Part shown: positions 56,015 through 63,683 of the stretch, piece by piece
Layout: every line of letters starts with the position of its first letter
Numbering within the stretch: position 1 is the stretch's first letter
Assembly (NCBI GenBank): GCA_016709865.1
Contig: JADJLX010000005.1
Location: 744,001-808,000, forward strand
Length of the DNA: 64,000 nt
DNA from: Bacteroidales bacterium
GTDB lineage: Bacteria; Bacteroidota; Bacteroidia; Bacteroidales; VadinHA17
Direction of reading: 5' to 3'
Program-made: the position numbers and the translations under genes
The notes under the pieces: generated by a model
Told to the model about the DNA's origin: nothing
Seen by the model: only the letters and a program-made list of their open reading frames with translations
Databases searched by the model: none

Positions 56015-57265
56015 TCAGGAATTTGTTTTCTTTTTTAATGTCGCATTCTGTACCAGGGGTTTTGCCCAAAAGCTTATACTAAGAATGTAAGCGAGCGGAA
56101 GATATAATATCATCATTCCGGCCTGTAATCCTATCATATCCTTCAGTTTTCCAATAAGTAAAGAAAAGATGGCACCGCCAGCAATAGCTGTACATAATAT
56201 TCCTGCAAATGATCCGTGATATTTTGAAATGCTGTTAAGTGCCAGTGAAAATATAATAGCATACATCACTGAAAGACAAAATCCCAATGCAGGAAAACCA
56301 AAAAGAGCAAATTCAACTTTTCCGAACAAAGTGAAAGTAAGGATGATTAAGGCTGATGCTGTGAATATTCTCAGGACTACTTTGCTATCCAATACTTTAA
56401 GTAAAACGAGTCCGAGGATACACCCAATAGTCATCATCCCCCAGAAAAGGCCTACTGTAGCCGCGCCTCCGGTTTCAGGTTTGATGCCATGGTAGGTCCT
56501 TAAAAACTCTGAAATCCAGTTAGCAATTCCCTGTTCAACACCAACATATGCAAATATTCCAAAGAAAAAAAGTATTACTGTTCTCAATTTGAAAAGCTCA
56601 ACATGTGTTTTCCAGGCGCCCACTATTTCATCTTCCTTTCGTATAACAGCAGGGAACTTTACAGAGGATATTATTACCACCATTAACAAACTTATTGAAG
56701 CAAAGATCAGATAGATAGAGACCCATGGCAGGCTGTCAGGAGTAAATAATGAAACTAATTTTATAAAGCCTCCCTGGCTTAATTCCGGAGAATTAAGATT
56801 TGAGACCAGATAAGAATATACAAAAGGACTTAAAAATGAAGCAGCTCCGAAAACAAGTTGAGCAATCACGGAATTAAATGCAAAATGTTCTTCACCGCCT
56901 GAGACTCTTAATAAGGGGTAGAGTGCTACCTGCAGGAGAGCCATGCCGCTACCGATAAGGAAAAGAGAACATAGGAAAACAGGAAATACCGGAACAATAG
57001 TAAACAATAATGCTCCTGAAAAGGCCAGAATCCAGGCAGCGATAAGGCATTTCTTTTCGGAATACTTTTGGATAATCATCCCCGAAGGAATTGACATTAA
57101 AGCATATGCGATAAAGAAAGAGAAAGGAAGCATCCCGGTCATCGTGCCGCTTAACAAATAACTATCGCTGACATTAGGATTAATTGCTCCAAGGATATTT
57201 GTCAGGAAAGAGATAGCGAAAAAGATAAGAAATATCAGGATTACCACTAAGATTTTTCGGTTCAT
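56015..57265 (-). CDS. Sugar MFS transporter, FucP/GluP-like
   Basis: 416 residues with about twelve membrane helices. It starts MNRKILVVILIFLIFFAISF and has PFSFFIAYALMSIPSGMI, then YSEKKCLIAAWILA, typical of FucP-like sugar:proton symporters (no long central loop, unlike the MFS at 11283). The last third has GSFAGILCTAIAGGAIFSLLIGKLKD, a common motif of this group. It is the first gene of the unit with DUF1080, Gfo/Idh and NagB-like genes, so it probably imports the sugar released in the periplasm. Confidence 0.85.
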   Translation of the reverse strand: MNRKILVVILIFLIFFAISFLTNILGAINPNVSDSYLLSGTMTGMLPFSFFIAYALMSIPSGMIIQKYSEKKCLIAAWILAFSGALLFTIVPVFPVFLCSLFLIGSGMALLQVALYPLLRVSGGEEHFAFNSVIAQLVFGAASFLSPFVYSYLVSNLNSPELSQGGFIKLVSLFTPDSLPWVSIYLIFASISLLMVVIISSVKFPAVIRKEDEIVGAWKTHVELFKLRTVILFFFGIFAYVGVEQGIANWISEFLRTYHGIKPETGGAATVGLFWGMMTIGCILGLVLLKVLDSKVVLRIFTASALIILTFTLFGKVEFALFGFPALGFCLSVMYAIIFSLALNSISKYHGSFAGILCTAIAGGAIFSLLIGKLKDMIGLQAGMMILYLPLAYILSISFWAKPLVQNATLKKKTNS

Positions 57266-57429
57266 GGATAAGGTTTTAGCTCTGTTTTCAAAACTCGGTT
57301 CATCACCATTTAGTAACTCTAAAATTATAATAAAAAAACAGACTGACGAAAGAATATTGGAATAAGTATATGACTAATCTGTTTTGGATTCAAATAAAAA
57401 AAGCAATACATTGCCACAAATAAATCAGG

Positions 57430-57903
57430 ATGGATAAAAAGTATTTTCTCCTTGGAACAGCAGAAGACAGCCGCATTATAAAAATCATAAGGATTATTTT
57501 CGGGTTTGTTTGTCTGATAATTGCGGCATTCTGGATATACTTCAATATCACAGCATTAAAGACGGATAGTACTCTTTGGATTACAATAATCTTCCTGGGC
57601 CTATTCGGATTTTATCAGACATGGGCAGGTCTTGGTCGCACTGTGAGATTTATTGAAATTGGATCTGAATCAATAATGCTCAAGAAGAATGTTGTTTTGC
57701 CTGCAATGGAAATCAAAATTTCAGATATTGAGAAAATTGACATTTATCCGCTTAACATTATATTTCATATCAAATCAAAAAAAAGAGTTATCCTTAGGTT
57801 CGGTACTACTTTTCATGATCAGAATGAGATAATACTTGACGAAATAATTGAACTCGCAGAATTAAAACATATAACATTGGAAGTAATAGAGGAAAAGATA
57901 TGA
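57430..57903 (+). CDS. Membrane protein with PH-like C-terminus, unknown
   Basis: 157 residues. Two hydrophobic helices at about 20-75 (RIIFGFVCLIIAAFWIYF, then LWITIIFLGLFGFYQTW) are followed by a ~85-residue beta-rich cytosolic-looking tail that resembles small bacterial PH/YcxB-like domains (IEIGSESIMLKKNVVLPAMEIK, then ISDIEKIDIYP). I do not recognise a named family. It is isolated between a divergent MFS gene and a convergent Ldh gene, with an octad array starting 6 bp after its stop. Confidence 0.6.
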   Translation: MDKKYFLLGTAEDSRIIKIIRIIFGFVCLIIAAFWIYFNITALKTDSTLWITIIFLGLFGFYQTWAGLGRTVRFIEIGSESIMLKKNVVLPAMEIKISDIEKIDIYPLNIIFHIKSKKRVILRFGTTFHDQNEIILDEIIELAELKHITLEVIEEKI

Positions 57904-57908
57904 AAAAA

Positions 57909-57964
57909 GGCGTAAAGGCGTAAAGGCGCAAAGGCTCAATGGCTCAATGGCACAAAGGTCTAAA
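57909..57964. repeat. Octad array between convergent genes
   Basis: Seven 8-bp units: GGCGTAAA twice, ggcgcaaa, GGCTCAAT twice, ggcacaaa, ggtctaaa. The last unit contains the stop codon (CTA at 57960-57962, TAG on the coding strand) of the convergent Ldh2 gene. Confidence 0.85.
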
Positions 57965-58979
57965 GAGCAAGAATCTTTTCCCAGATAACCTTATTTACGG
58001 GTATTCCGTTTGCAAGATTTTCTTTCCGGTATTTTACAACCGATTCTCCGGGGTATCGGATTGATGATTTATCACTCTCCGGATCAGAATGCACCAAATC
58101 TGTAATAATCTCATTTATTGTATTCTCTATATACTGATAATTAGAGAGTTTCTCTAACGACACTGCGATAAAGATCTGTGAGACACCATGTTCTGATTCA
58201 CAATCTTTTACTTTGTGTGTAGCCTGGCCACCTGAAAGCACTGCTGCAAAAATATCGAGGAGAAGTGAAAGTCCGGATCCCTTCCAGTAGCCAATTGGAA
58301 CAGGACGCCATGATTTTAATATCTCCCCCGGTTCGGAGGTGAGTTCTCCTTGTTTATTGAATCCTCCGGGGTAAGGTAATTTCATTTCGTTATTTCTGTA
58401 TGTCTCCATTTTTCCATACGAAAACTGAGTCATGGCAAAGTCGAGTACTATTGCCTCATTCTTATAGGGTATTGCAAACATAAAAGGATTGTTTCCCAGT
58501 CGCGGATCCTTTGCACCCCATGCAGGCATATTCGGACAAGTATTTGTCCAGCTTATCAGTACATACCCTTTTCTCGCAGCCCTCCATCCATAGTAACCTG
58601 CTCTCATCCAGTGATTAGTATTTGCCAGAGCCACCAGACCCAATCCATTCGCATCAGCAATACTTATTGCCCTGTCGGTGGCAAATACTGCGTTCAAAGG
58701 ACCTGGTCCGAGATTACCATTCCATTGTTCGAGGGAACCTGCACTGTGCACTAGAGAAGGTACAGCATCAGGTTTAACAAAACCCTCGCGGACATTTTTA
58801 ATAAACCGGCCAAACCTGTTTACCCCATGCGAATAGACACCTTCCAGGCTATTAACTGTAAAAATATCAGCGCATTCTACTGCTTTCTGATCAGTAAATC
58901 CAACTTTTAAGAGAATCCTGAGAAATTCGGATTTCATTTGATCAAAATCGATTCTGATATTAAGATCGTTGTTTATCAT
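57960..58979 (-). CDS. Ldh2/malate-lactate dehydrogenase family oxidoreductase
   Basis: 339 residues of the Ldh2 (YiaK/malate-L-lactate dehydrogenase) family, NAD(P)-dependent and not related to classical LDH. Typical segments: GVYSHGVNRFGRFI near residue 50, NTNHWMRAGYYGWRAARKGYVLIS, and NMPAWGAKDPRLGNNPFMFAIP. The family includes 2,3-diketo-L-gulonate, malate and ureidoglycolate dehydrogenases, so substrate is not fixed. It lies 6 bp downstream of the CE15-like esterase, in a two-gene unit, which hints at a uronate or related acid. Confidence 0.85.
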   Translation of the reverse strand: MINNDLNIRIDFDQMKSEFLRILLKVGFTDQKAVECADIFTVNSLEGVYSHGVNRFGRFIKNVREGFVKPDAVPSLVHSAGSLEQWNGNLGPGPLNAVFATDRAISIADANGLGLVALANTNHWMRAGYYGWRAARKGYVLISWTNTCPNMPAWGAKDPRLGNNPFMFAIPYKNEAIVLDFAMTQFSYGKMETYRNNEMKLPYPGGFNKQGELTSEPGEILKSWRPVPIGYWKGSGLSLLLDIFAAVLSGGQATHKVKDCESEHGVSQIFIAVSLEKLSNYQYIENTINEIITDLVHSDPESDKSSIRYPGESVVKYRKENLANGIPVNKVIWEKILAL

Positions 58980-58985
58980 AGAGAA

Positions 58986-60251
58986 TTATTTCATTACAAT
59001 TTCTGCAAAATCCATAAACCAGTTCCAGTCTTTTAACAGCATATTATGAACACCATCTCTGATGTGGAAACCTACCTTACCGCTGACTACTTGTTTATTA
59101 AGGAGTGGCATCGACTCTGGTATCTGAGAGTTTGTTCCAAGCAGATTAAATACCGGAGCAGCATGATACAAAGCAAGATATGACCCTCGCGGATCGCCCC
59201 AGAGATCATCGCTTGCGCAATCCACATACAAAGCCCTGGGAGCAGTAAGAGCCAGCAGCATATGCATATCAACAGGAAGTGATGATTCATTATTACTGAA
59301 TTTCTTATAGTTAGTACAGAACCAGTGCGGGAATGCTGTATTGATTCTGGCTACCGTCTCACCATATTTACGACGGGCCAGTGCAGCTCCTCCGCAGCCT
59401 GACTCATTTGAGACAACCATCGCGAAACGTTGATCCTCTGCTCCTGCCCATAATGCAGTTTTACCTCCGCGTGAATGTCCAACCACAGCAACTTTCCCTG
59501 CATCAATATCTTTATCCGTAACAAGGTAATCCATACACCGGCTTGCGCCCCATGCCCAGGCAGCTATGGTACCCCAGGCATCGTCCGGACGGGGATTCTT
59601 ATCTAACAATGCATGTATTCCGTTTTTAAATTCATCAAAGTCATCCGGATCGACATCAGAATTATTAAATACAGCCATTGCATATCCCCTGCCGATAGCT
59701 TCTTCGGCAGGCCAGAACTCACTCTTCTCTTTCCTGAGCGGATCTGTATTAGCTGGTCCCCTGTTATTGATAAGAAGAAATGCCGGAGAAGGTTTCTTTG
59801 AATTATTAGGTGTAAATAGTGTAAGATGAATCACAAGTTCTTTTCCGGATGAGGATATAAGTATTTCAACCTGCTTAAGAGTAGCAGTGCCATTCATTGC
59901 ATTTCGATCGGTATTAATGACTTTAAAACTTTTCTGATAAGGTGTTTCAGGAACACGGCCAAATACATTTGTCCGGAAAAGCTCAAGGATCTCATTTCTC
60001 CTCACCTGATCCCATTCCTTTTTAGATGAAATCTTTTTACCATCAGAAGATGTAAGTATATCAGGCAAAGTATAAGCAGGCACCTTTTCCTCATAATAGT
60101 TGAATTCAACACCTGGTTTGGATAACCTTTCTACAGTCTCCTTAGATGCTTTCCAACCTTCAGCGGGTTGGGCAGATAAAATACAAGAGCTGAAAACAAT
60201 TAATAAAAAAACATTCGCTATCAAGCAGGATTTTTTAATCTCTTTTTTCAT
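58986..60251 (-). CDS. CE15-like (glucuronoyl) esterase, secreted
   Basis: 421 residues with a signal region (IANVFLLIVFSSCILSAQ; a Cys at 23 leaves open a lipoprotein). Alpha/beta-hydrolase with the nucleophile Ser260 in VVGHSRGGKTALW, an acidic residue Glu283 in SNESGCGG and the catalytic His402 in DGVHNM, plus ARRKYGETVARINTAFPHWFC. This matches carbohydrate esterase family 15, which cleaves glucuronoyl esters joining lignin to xylan. Distinguishing it from related bacterial esterases needs a profile search. Divergent from the lipid A deacylase, upstream of the Ldh2 gene. Confidence 0.8.
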   Translation of the reverse strand: MKKEIKKSCLIANVFLLIVFSSCILSAQPAEGWKASKETVERLSKPGVEFNYYEEKVPAYTLPDILTSSDGKKISSKKEWDQVRRNEILELFRTNVFGRVPETPYQKSFKVINTDRNAMNGTATLKQVEILISSSGKELVIHLTLFTPNNSKKPSPAFLLINNRGPANTDPLRKEKSEFWPAEEAIGRGYAMAVFNNSDVDPDDFDEFKNGIHALLDKNPRPDDAWGTIAAWAWGASRCMDYLVTDKDIDAGKVAVVGHSRGGKTALWAGAEDQRFAMVVSNESGCGGAALARRKYGETVARINTAFPHWFCTNYKKFSNNESSLPVDMHMLLALTAPRALYVDCASDDLWGDPRGSYLALYHAAPVFNLLGTNSQIPESMPLLNKQVVSGKVGFHIRDGVHNMLLKDWNWFMDFAEIVMK

Positions 60252-60304
60252 CTTAATGCTTATTAATGGGAACCTGATTCCGAATCCAGAAAATCAATCA
60301 CAAT

Positions 60305-60359
60305 CAAAAATAGAATAAATTTCCAATTTTTAATTACTTCAGGTAATACTCTATCTTTG
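60305..60359. promoter_or_regulatory. Candidate divergent -7 elements, CE15 and PagL-like genes
   Basis: Minus strand: TATTTTTG (60312-60305), 54 bp from the esterase ATG. Plus strand: TATCTTTG (60352-60359), about 17 bp from the PagL-like GTG start. Both match TAnnTTTG; -33 elements are not convincing. Confidence 0.4.
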
Positions 60360-60376
60360 TTTTCAAGTTGCATAAT

Positions 60377-61471
60377 GTGAAAAACAGGATACTGATTATA
60401 TTAATTATTGCCTCAGGACTTTCAGGGAAAGCACAATCGGTGAAGAGACCTTTTATCATCGAACCAAAGATCCATACAGGTATGATCCTTCCTTTTTACG
60501 AGGCACTGTCGTATCTTATTCAGGATGATATTTATGCATTTGATCTCTCATTTGGGTTTCCGTCATCAGGTAACGAATACTGGGATAAACTATACCGGTA
60601 CCCAAGACCAGGTTTTGGCTATTCTTACTGGAATCTGGGAAACAACCAGATACTTGGCAGTGCACATTCTGTCTATGGTTTCATAAATATTCCATTGTTA
60701 AAGAAGAATGAGAAGTTTTCTTTGAATTACCAGATCTCAGCAGGAGGGGCATACCTGACAAGAGTATTCGACCCGGTTGAAAATCACCTCAATCGAGCAA
60801 TTGGCTCTCATTACAATATTTATATGCGTCTCGGAATAGACTCTAAAATAAAGATAAACCCAGTTTCAGAGCTCGTTCTGGAAATCGGAGCAACTCACTT
60901 CTCTAACGGAAAAACAAGGTCGCCGAACTATGGCATTAATGCCGGCACAATTTCAGTTGGCTATAATTATCTGATTAACAGCTCTTCGGTAAAAAACAGA
61001 AATGACACTGAGGTTCCTGCTGTTGATAAACGAATAGTGCAGTCTATTATCTATTCTGCAGGTACGAAAGTATATGATAATCTCCTTGGAACCAGATATT
61101 TTGTAACATCTGTTTCGTACAACATTGAAAAAGTACTTAATCAGAAAAGAAGACTTGGTCTGGGTACAGAATTTTCATATGACGGATCAATAGATGAGGC
61201 CCGCACTCTTGAATTTGGTAAGACCGGGAGTGATTTCTCTGATCTGGTTAGGATTGGTCTTCACACCTCATATGCAGTACGTTATAATCGTCTGCTTGGT
61301 GGTATTCAGATTGGACATTATGTCTATTCAAAACATAAAGTTCTTACATCGGTTTATAACAAGCTTTCAGTTCAGTATCTGATAACAGACCACATATCAG
61401 GTAATATATCAATTAAATCACACTGGGCGAAAGCTGATTGCTTTTTGTGGGGCGTTGGGTATACATGGTAA
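60377..61471 (+). CDS. PagL-like acyloxyacyl hydrolase (lipid A 3-O-deacylase family)
   Basis: About 364 residues from a GTG at 60377, which gives a normal signal peptide (KNRILIILIIASGLSGKAQ); a TTG nine bases upstream would start it at or near the predicted transcript start. The family signature THFSNGKTRSPNYGINAGTIS is present at about 175-195 (catalytic His/Ser region F/T-H-x-S-N-G). An outer-membrane beta-barrel enzyme that trims lipid A acyl chains by family. A second half of ~170 residues extends the usual PagL length (~150-190), with no assigned function. Confidence 0.8.
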   Translation: MKNRILIILIIASGLSGKAQSVKRPFIIEPKIHTGMILPFYEALSYLIQDDIYAFDLSFGFPSSGNEYWDKLYRYPRPGFGYSYWNLGNNQILGSAHSVYGFINIPLLKKNEKFSLNYQISAGGAYLTRVFDPVENHLNRAIGSHYNIYMRLGIDSKIKINPVSELVLEIGATHFSNGKTRSPNYGINAGTISVGYNYLINSSSVKNRNDTEVPAVDKRIVQSIIYSAGTKVYDNLLGTRYFVTSVSYNIEKVLNQKRRLGLGTEFSYDGSIDEARTLEFGKTGSDFSDLVRIGLHTSYAVRYNRLLGGIQIGHYVYSKHKVLTSVYNKLSVQYLITDHISGNISIKSHWAKADCFLWGVGYTW

Positions 61472-61562
61472 GGGCGCAGGGCGGAGGGCGGAGGGCGCAG
61501 GGCACAGGGCAAAGGGCACAGGGCAAAGGGCAAAGTGAAAAGTGAAAAGTGAAAAGTGAAAA
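61472..61562. repeat. Thirteen-unit heptad array filling the intergenic gap
   Basis: Exactly 91 bp, 13 units of 7 bp in constant register from the base after the stop codon of the PagL-like gene to the base before the next ATG. Order: gggcgca, gggcgga, gggcgga, gggcgca, gggcaca, gggcaaa, gggcaca, gggcaaa, gggcaaa, then GTGAAAA four times. The next start, ATGAAGA, itself looks like a further variant unit. Confidence 0.95.
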
Positions 61563-62270
61563 ATGAAGAGATTGTTTACATATGTTTTTTTAATGCTTCT
61601 GCTAGTCTCATGTCAGAAGTTATTTTTCAATGACGATGAGGAAACCAGGGTAATTCAGCTTGGTGATTTTAATGCCGCAGATATATCCGGCATATATGAT
61701 ATTGTTCTGATACAGGACTCAACTAACAAACTGGTAATCAATGGTAAAAAGGATGTCAATTCAATAACAGCAGTTGTTAGAAACGATACATTAGTTATTG
61801 ATGATCATAAAAGAATGTCGGTTAATCCGGATAAGAATACACTGACAATTCATTTCACCAACATAGAGCATCTGGTTACCAACGATCCTGTTTACATTTC
61901 CAATAACGATACAATCAGGACAGACAGATTTATATATGCAGGAATAGGTGAAATAGCTGAAGCTAGACTTGTTGTTGACTGCGACTATTTTCTGATTGTA
62001 AACTCTGCCAATACTCTTGGGTATTCATATATAAGCGGCTATGCTAACTCCGCCGTACTGTTCAACAGGTATGGAAGCAGTATTTTTGCTGAGAACCTGA
62101 AATGCAGGAATGTAGAAGCTCTTAACGGGTCAGTGGGTGATATATATTTAAGTGCCTCTGATAACATTACTGCATCGATATGGGGATCGGGGAATATTTA
62201 TTATCACGGAAAACCTGCTGTTAAAGTTACGGAGCAAACAGGTTCCGGGAAAATCATACCTTTGGATTAA
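61563..62270 (+). CDS. DUF2807 (GIN-domain) lipoprotein
   Basis: 235 residues. Lipoprotein signal MKRLFTYVFLMLLLVSC (Cys17), then the head GIN domain of DUF2807: GDFNAADISGIYDIVLIQD, LVINGKKDVNSITAVV, and a parallel beta-helix-like series with LKCRNVEALNGSVGDIYL and SASDNITASIWGSGNIYYHG. The family is annotated as putative auto-transporter adhesin head; role here is unknown. Its translation start is embedded in a heptad array, with no ordinary leader. Confidence 0.85.
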   Translation: MKRLFTYVFLMLLLVSCQKLFFNDDEETRVIQLGDFNAADISGIYDIVLIQDSTNKLVINGKKDVNSITAVVRNDTLVIDDHKRMSVNPDKNTLTIHFTNIEHLVTNDPVYISNNDTIRTDRFIYAGIGEIAEARLVVDCDYFLIVNSANTLGYSYISGYANSAVLFNRYGSSIFAENLKCRNVEALNGSVGDIYLSASDNITASIWGSGNIYYHGKPAVKVTEQTGSGKIIPLD

Positions 62271-62280
62271 TTTAAAAATG

Positions 62281-62315
62281 GTTCGAGGTACGAGGTGCGA
62301 GGTGCGAGGTGAAGA
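62281..62315. repeat. Heptad array before the radical SAM gene
   Basis: Five units: gttcgag, gtacgag, GTGCGAG twice, gtgaaga, ending 19 bp before the ATG at 62335. Units include GAGGTG, which resembles a Shine-Dalgarno core, but the distance is a little long. Confidence 0.75.
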
Positions 62316-62334
62316 TACAATCAGATAGATACCA

Positions 62335-63351
62335 ATGACAGAACTATCACTGAAATATGAAAACTATATTGAATGTCAGCTTTGTCCGCATTTTTGCAAA
62401 TTAAATTCAGGCAAGGCAGGAATTTGCGGAGTGAGGAAGAACACTGGCGAAAAGATAGAACTAACAACATATGGCATCGTTTCGGGTATAGCATCGGATC
62501 CAATAGAGAAGAAACCTCTGTATCATTTTTACCCCGGACATAAAATATTATCTGTCGGATCTTATGGCTGTAATATGAGATGTGATTTCTGCCAGAACTT
62601 CCACATATCGCAGAATATTCAGATTACTGGTAGTCACAAAATAGAGCCTGAGTATCTGGCAAAAGAGGCAGTGGATACTGAAAACAATATCGGGATTGCA
62701 TTCACTTACAATGAGCCGGTGATATGGTTCGAGTATGTCAGGGATGTATCTGAAATCGTTAAGAAATCAGGACTTTCCACAGTAATGGTCAGTAACGGAT
62801 ATATTAACAGCAAACCTCTTTCTGAAATGACAGGTTTTATTGATGCTTTTAATATTGACCTGAAAGCGTTTAAAAACAGCTTCTACAGGAAACTAACAGG
62901 TACTGAATTAGAACCTGTTAAGAGCAGCCTTAAGCAGATTGTAAAATCGGGAAGGCACCTTGAGATAACAACTCTTGTTATTCCTGATGAGAACGATTCA
63001 GAGAAGGAAATGGTGAAGCAGGCTGAATGGATAGCAGGTGAACTGGGAAAAGATGTCCCGCTTCATCTTAGTAAATATTTTCCAACGTACAAAAGAGAGA
63101 ATCCCTCGACCTCCGAAGATACACTTATACGGCTTCAGAAAATAGCATCGTCAAAACTTGATTTTGTTTATATCGGGAATAACCTTTCAGAAAAAGGCCA
63201 AGACACTGTCTGTCCAAAATGCGGAGAGACTGTTACCCACCGCTCCGGATATTCAACAAGACAGATGAATCTCGATAAATATGGGAGATGCAGTAAATGC
63301 GGAAACCTGATATACAGAAACTTTACTATTTCTTCTTCGACAAAGCACTAA
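62335..63351 (+). CDS. amrS: AmmeMemoRadiSam system radical SAM enzyme
   Basis: 338 residues. The radical SAM cluster is C79-x3-C83-x2-C86 in GCNMRCDFCQNF. N-terminal cysteines (CQLCPHFCKL, CGVRKN) and a C-terminal zinc-ribbon-like segment (CPKCGETV, then CSKCGNLIYR) are typical of AmrS. IGIAFTYNEPVIWFEYV is the family's strongest signature. It belongs to a three-component system with Memo and AMMECR1 proteins, neither of which is in the window. Substrate in bacteria is unproven. Confidence 0.9.
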   Translation: MTELSLKYENYIECQLCPHFCKLNSGKAGICGVRKNTGEKIELTTYGIVSGIASDPIEKKPLYHFYPGHKILSVGSYGCNMRCDFCQNFHISQNIQITGSHKIEPEYLAKEAVDTENNIGIAFTYNEPVIWFEYVRDVSEIVKKSGLSTVMVSNGYINSKPLSEMTGFIDAFNIDLKAFKNSFYRKLTGTELEPVKSSLKQIVKSGRHLEITTLVIPDENDSEKEMVKQAEWIAGELGKDVPLHLSKYFPTYKRENPSTSEDTLIRLQKIASSKLDFVYIGNNLSEKGQDTVCPKCGETVTHRSGYSTRQMNLDKYGRCSKCGNLIYRNFTISSSTKH

Positions 63352-63616
63352 GCCTGTCAAATAGCTTATCAACACCTGTGATGAGGTCTTTTTCAACTGC
63401 CTTATAATAAGCCTTTACAATCTTTGGATTGTCCTTACCATCAGGATTATTAACACGTGCAATAAGATCATTTCTGAAATTAACAGCGTCTGTAATAATA
63501 GCCGATAATTCATCTGATTTATCGTCGGGATGAATGCTTGAAAATGCGAAACAATCAGAAATAACTTCAAAAATCAGATAATCAATATCTTTTTTAAGAC
63601 TTCTTACACTTGCCAT
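63326..63616 (-). CDS. Small helical protein, unknown
   Basis: 96 residues, charged and alpha-helical by composition (DIDYLIFEVISDCFAFS, then ITDAVNFRNDLIARVN and AYYKAVEKDLITGVDKLFDRLSAL). I recognise no family. The start is an ATG with a purine-poor leader, and the reading frame is protein-like. Its last 26 bases overlap the 3' end of amrS on the other strand. The overlap means amrS's last eight codons and this gene's last eight are constrained together. Confidence 0.65.
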   Translation of the reverse strand: MASVRSLKKDIDYLIFEVISDCFAFSSIHPDDKSDELSAIITDAVNFRNDLIARVNNPDGKDNPKIVKAYYKAVEKDLITGVDKLFDRLSALSKKK

Positions 63617-63683
63617 ACAGTTGTGGTTTGATTTAATTAGGCTACAAATATACTAATTTATCTTTGAGTCTGTTCGGCGCGAC

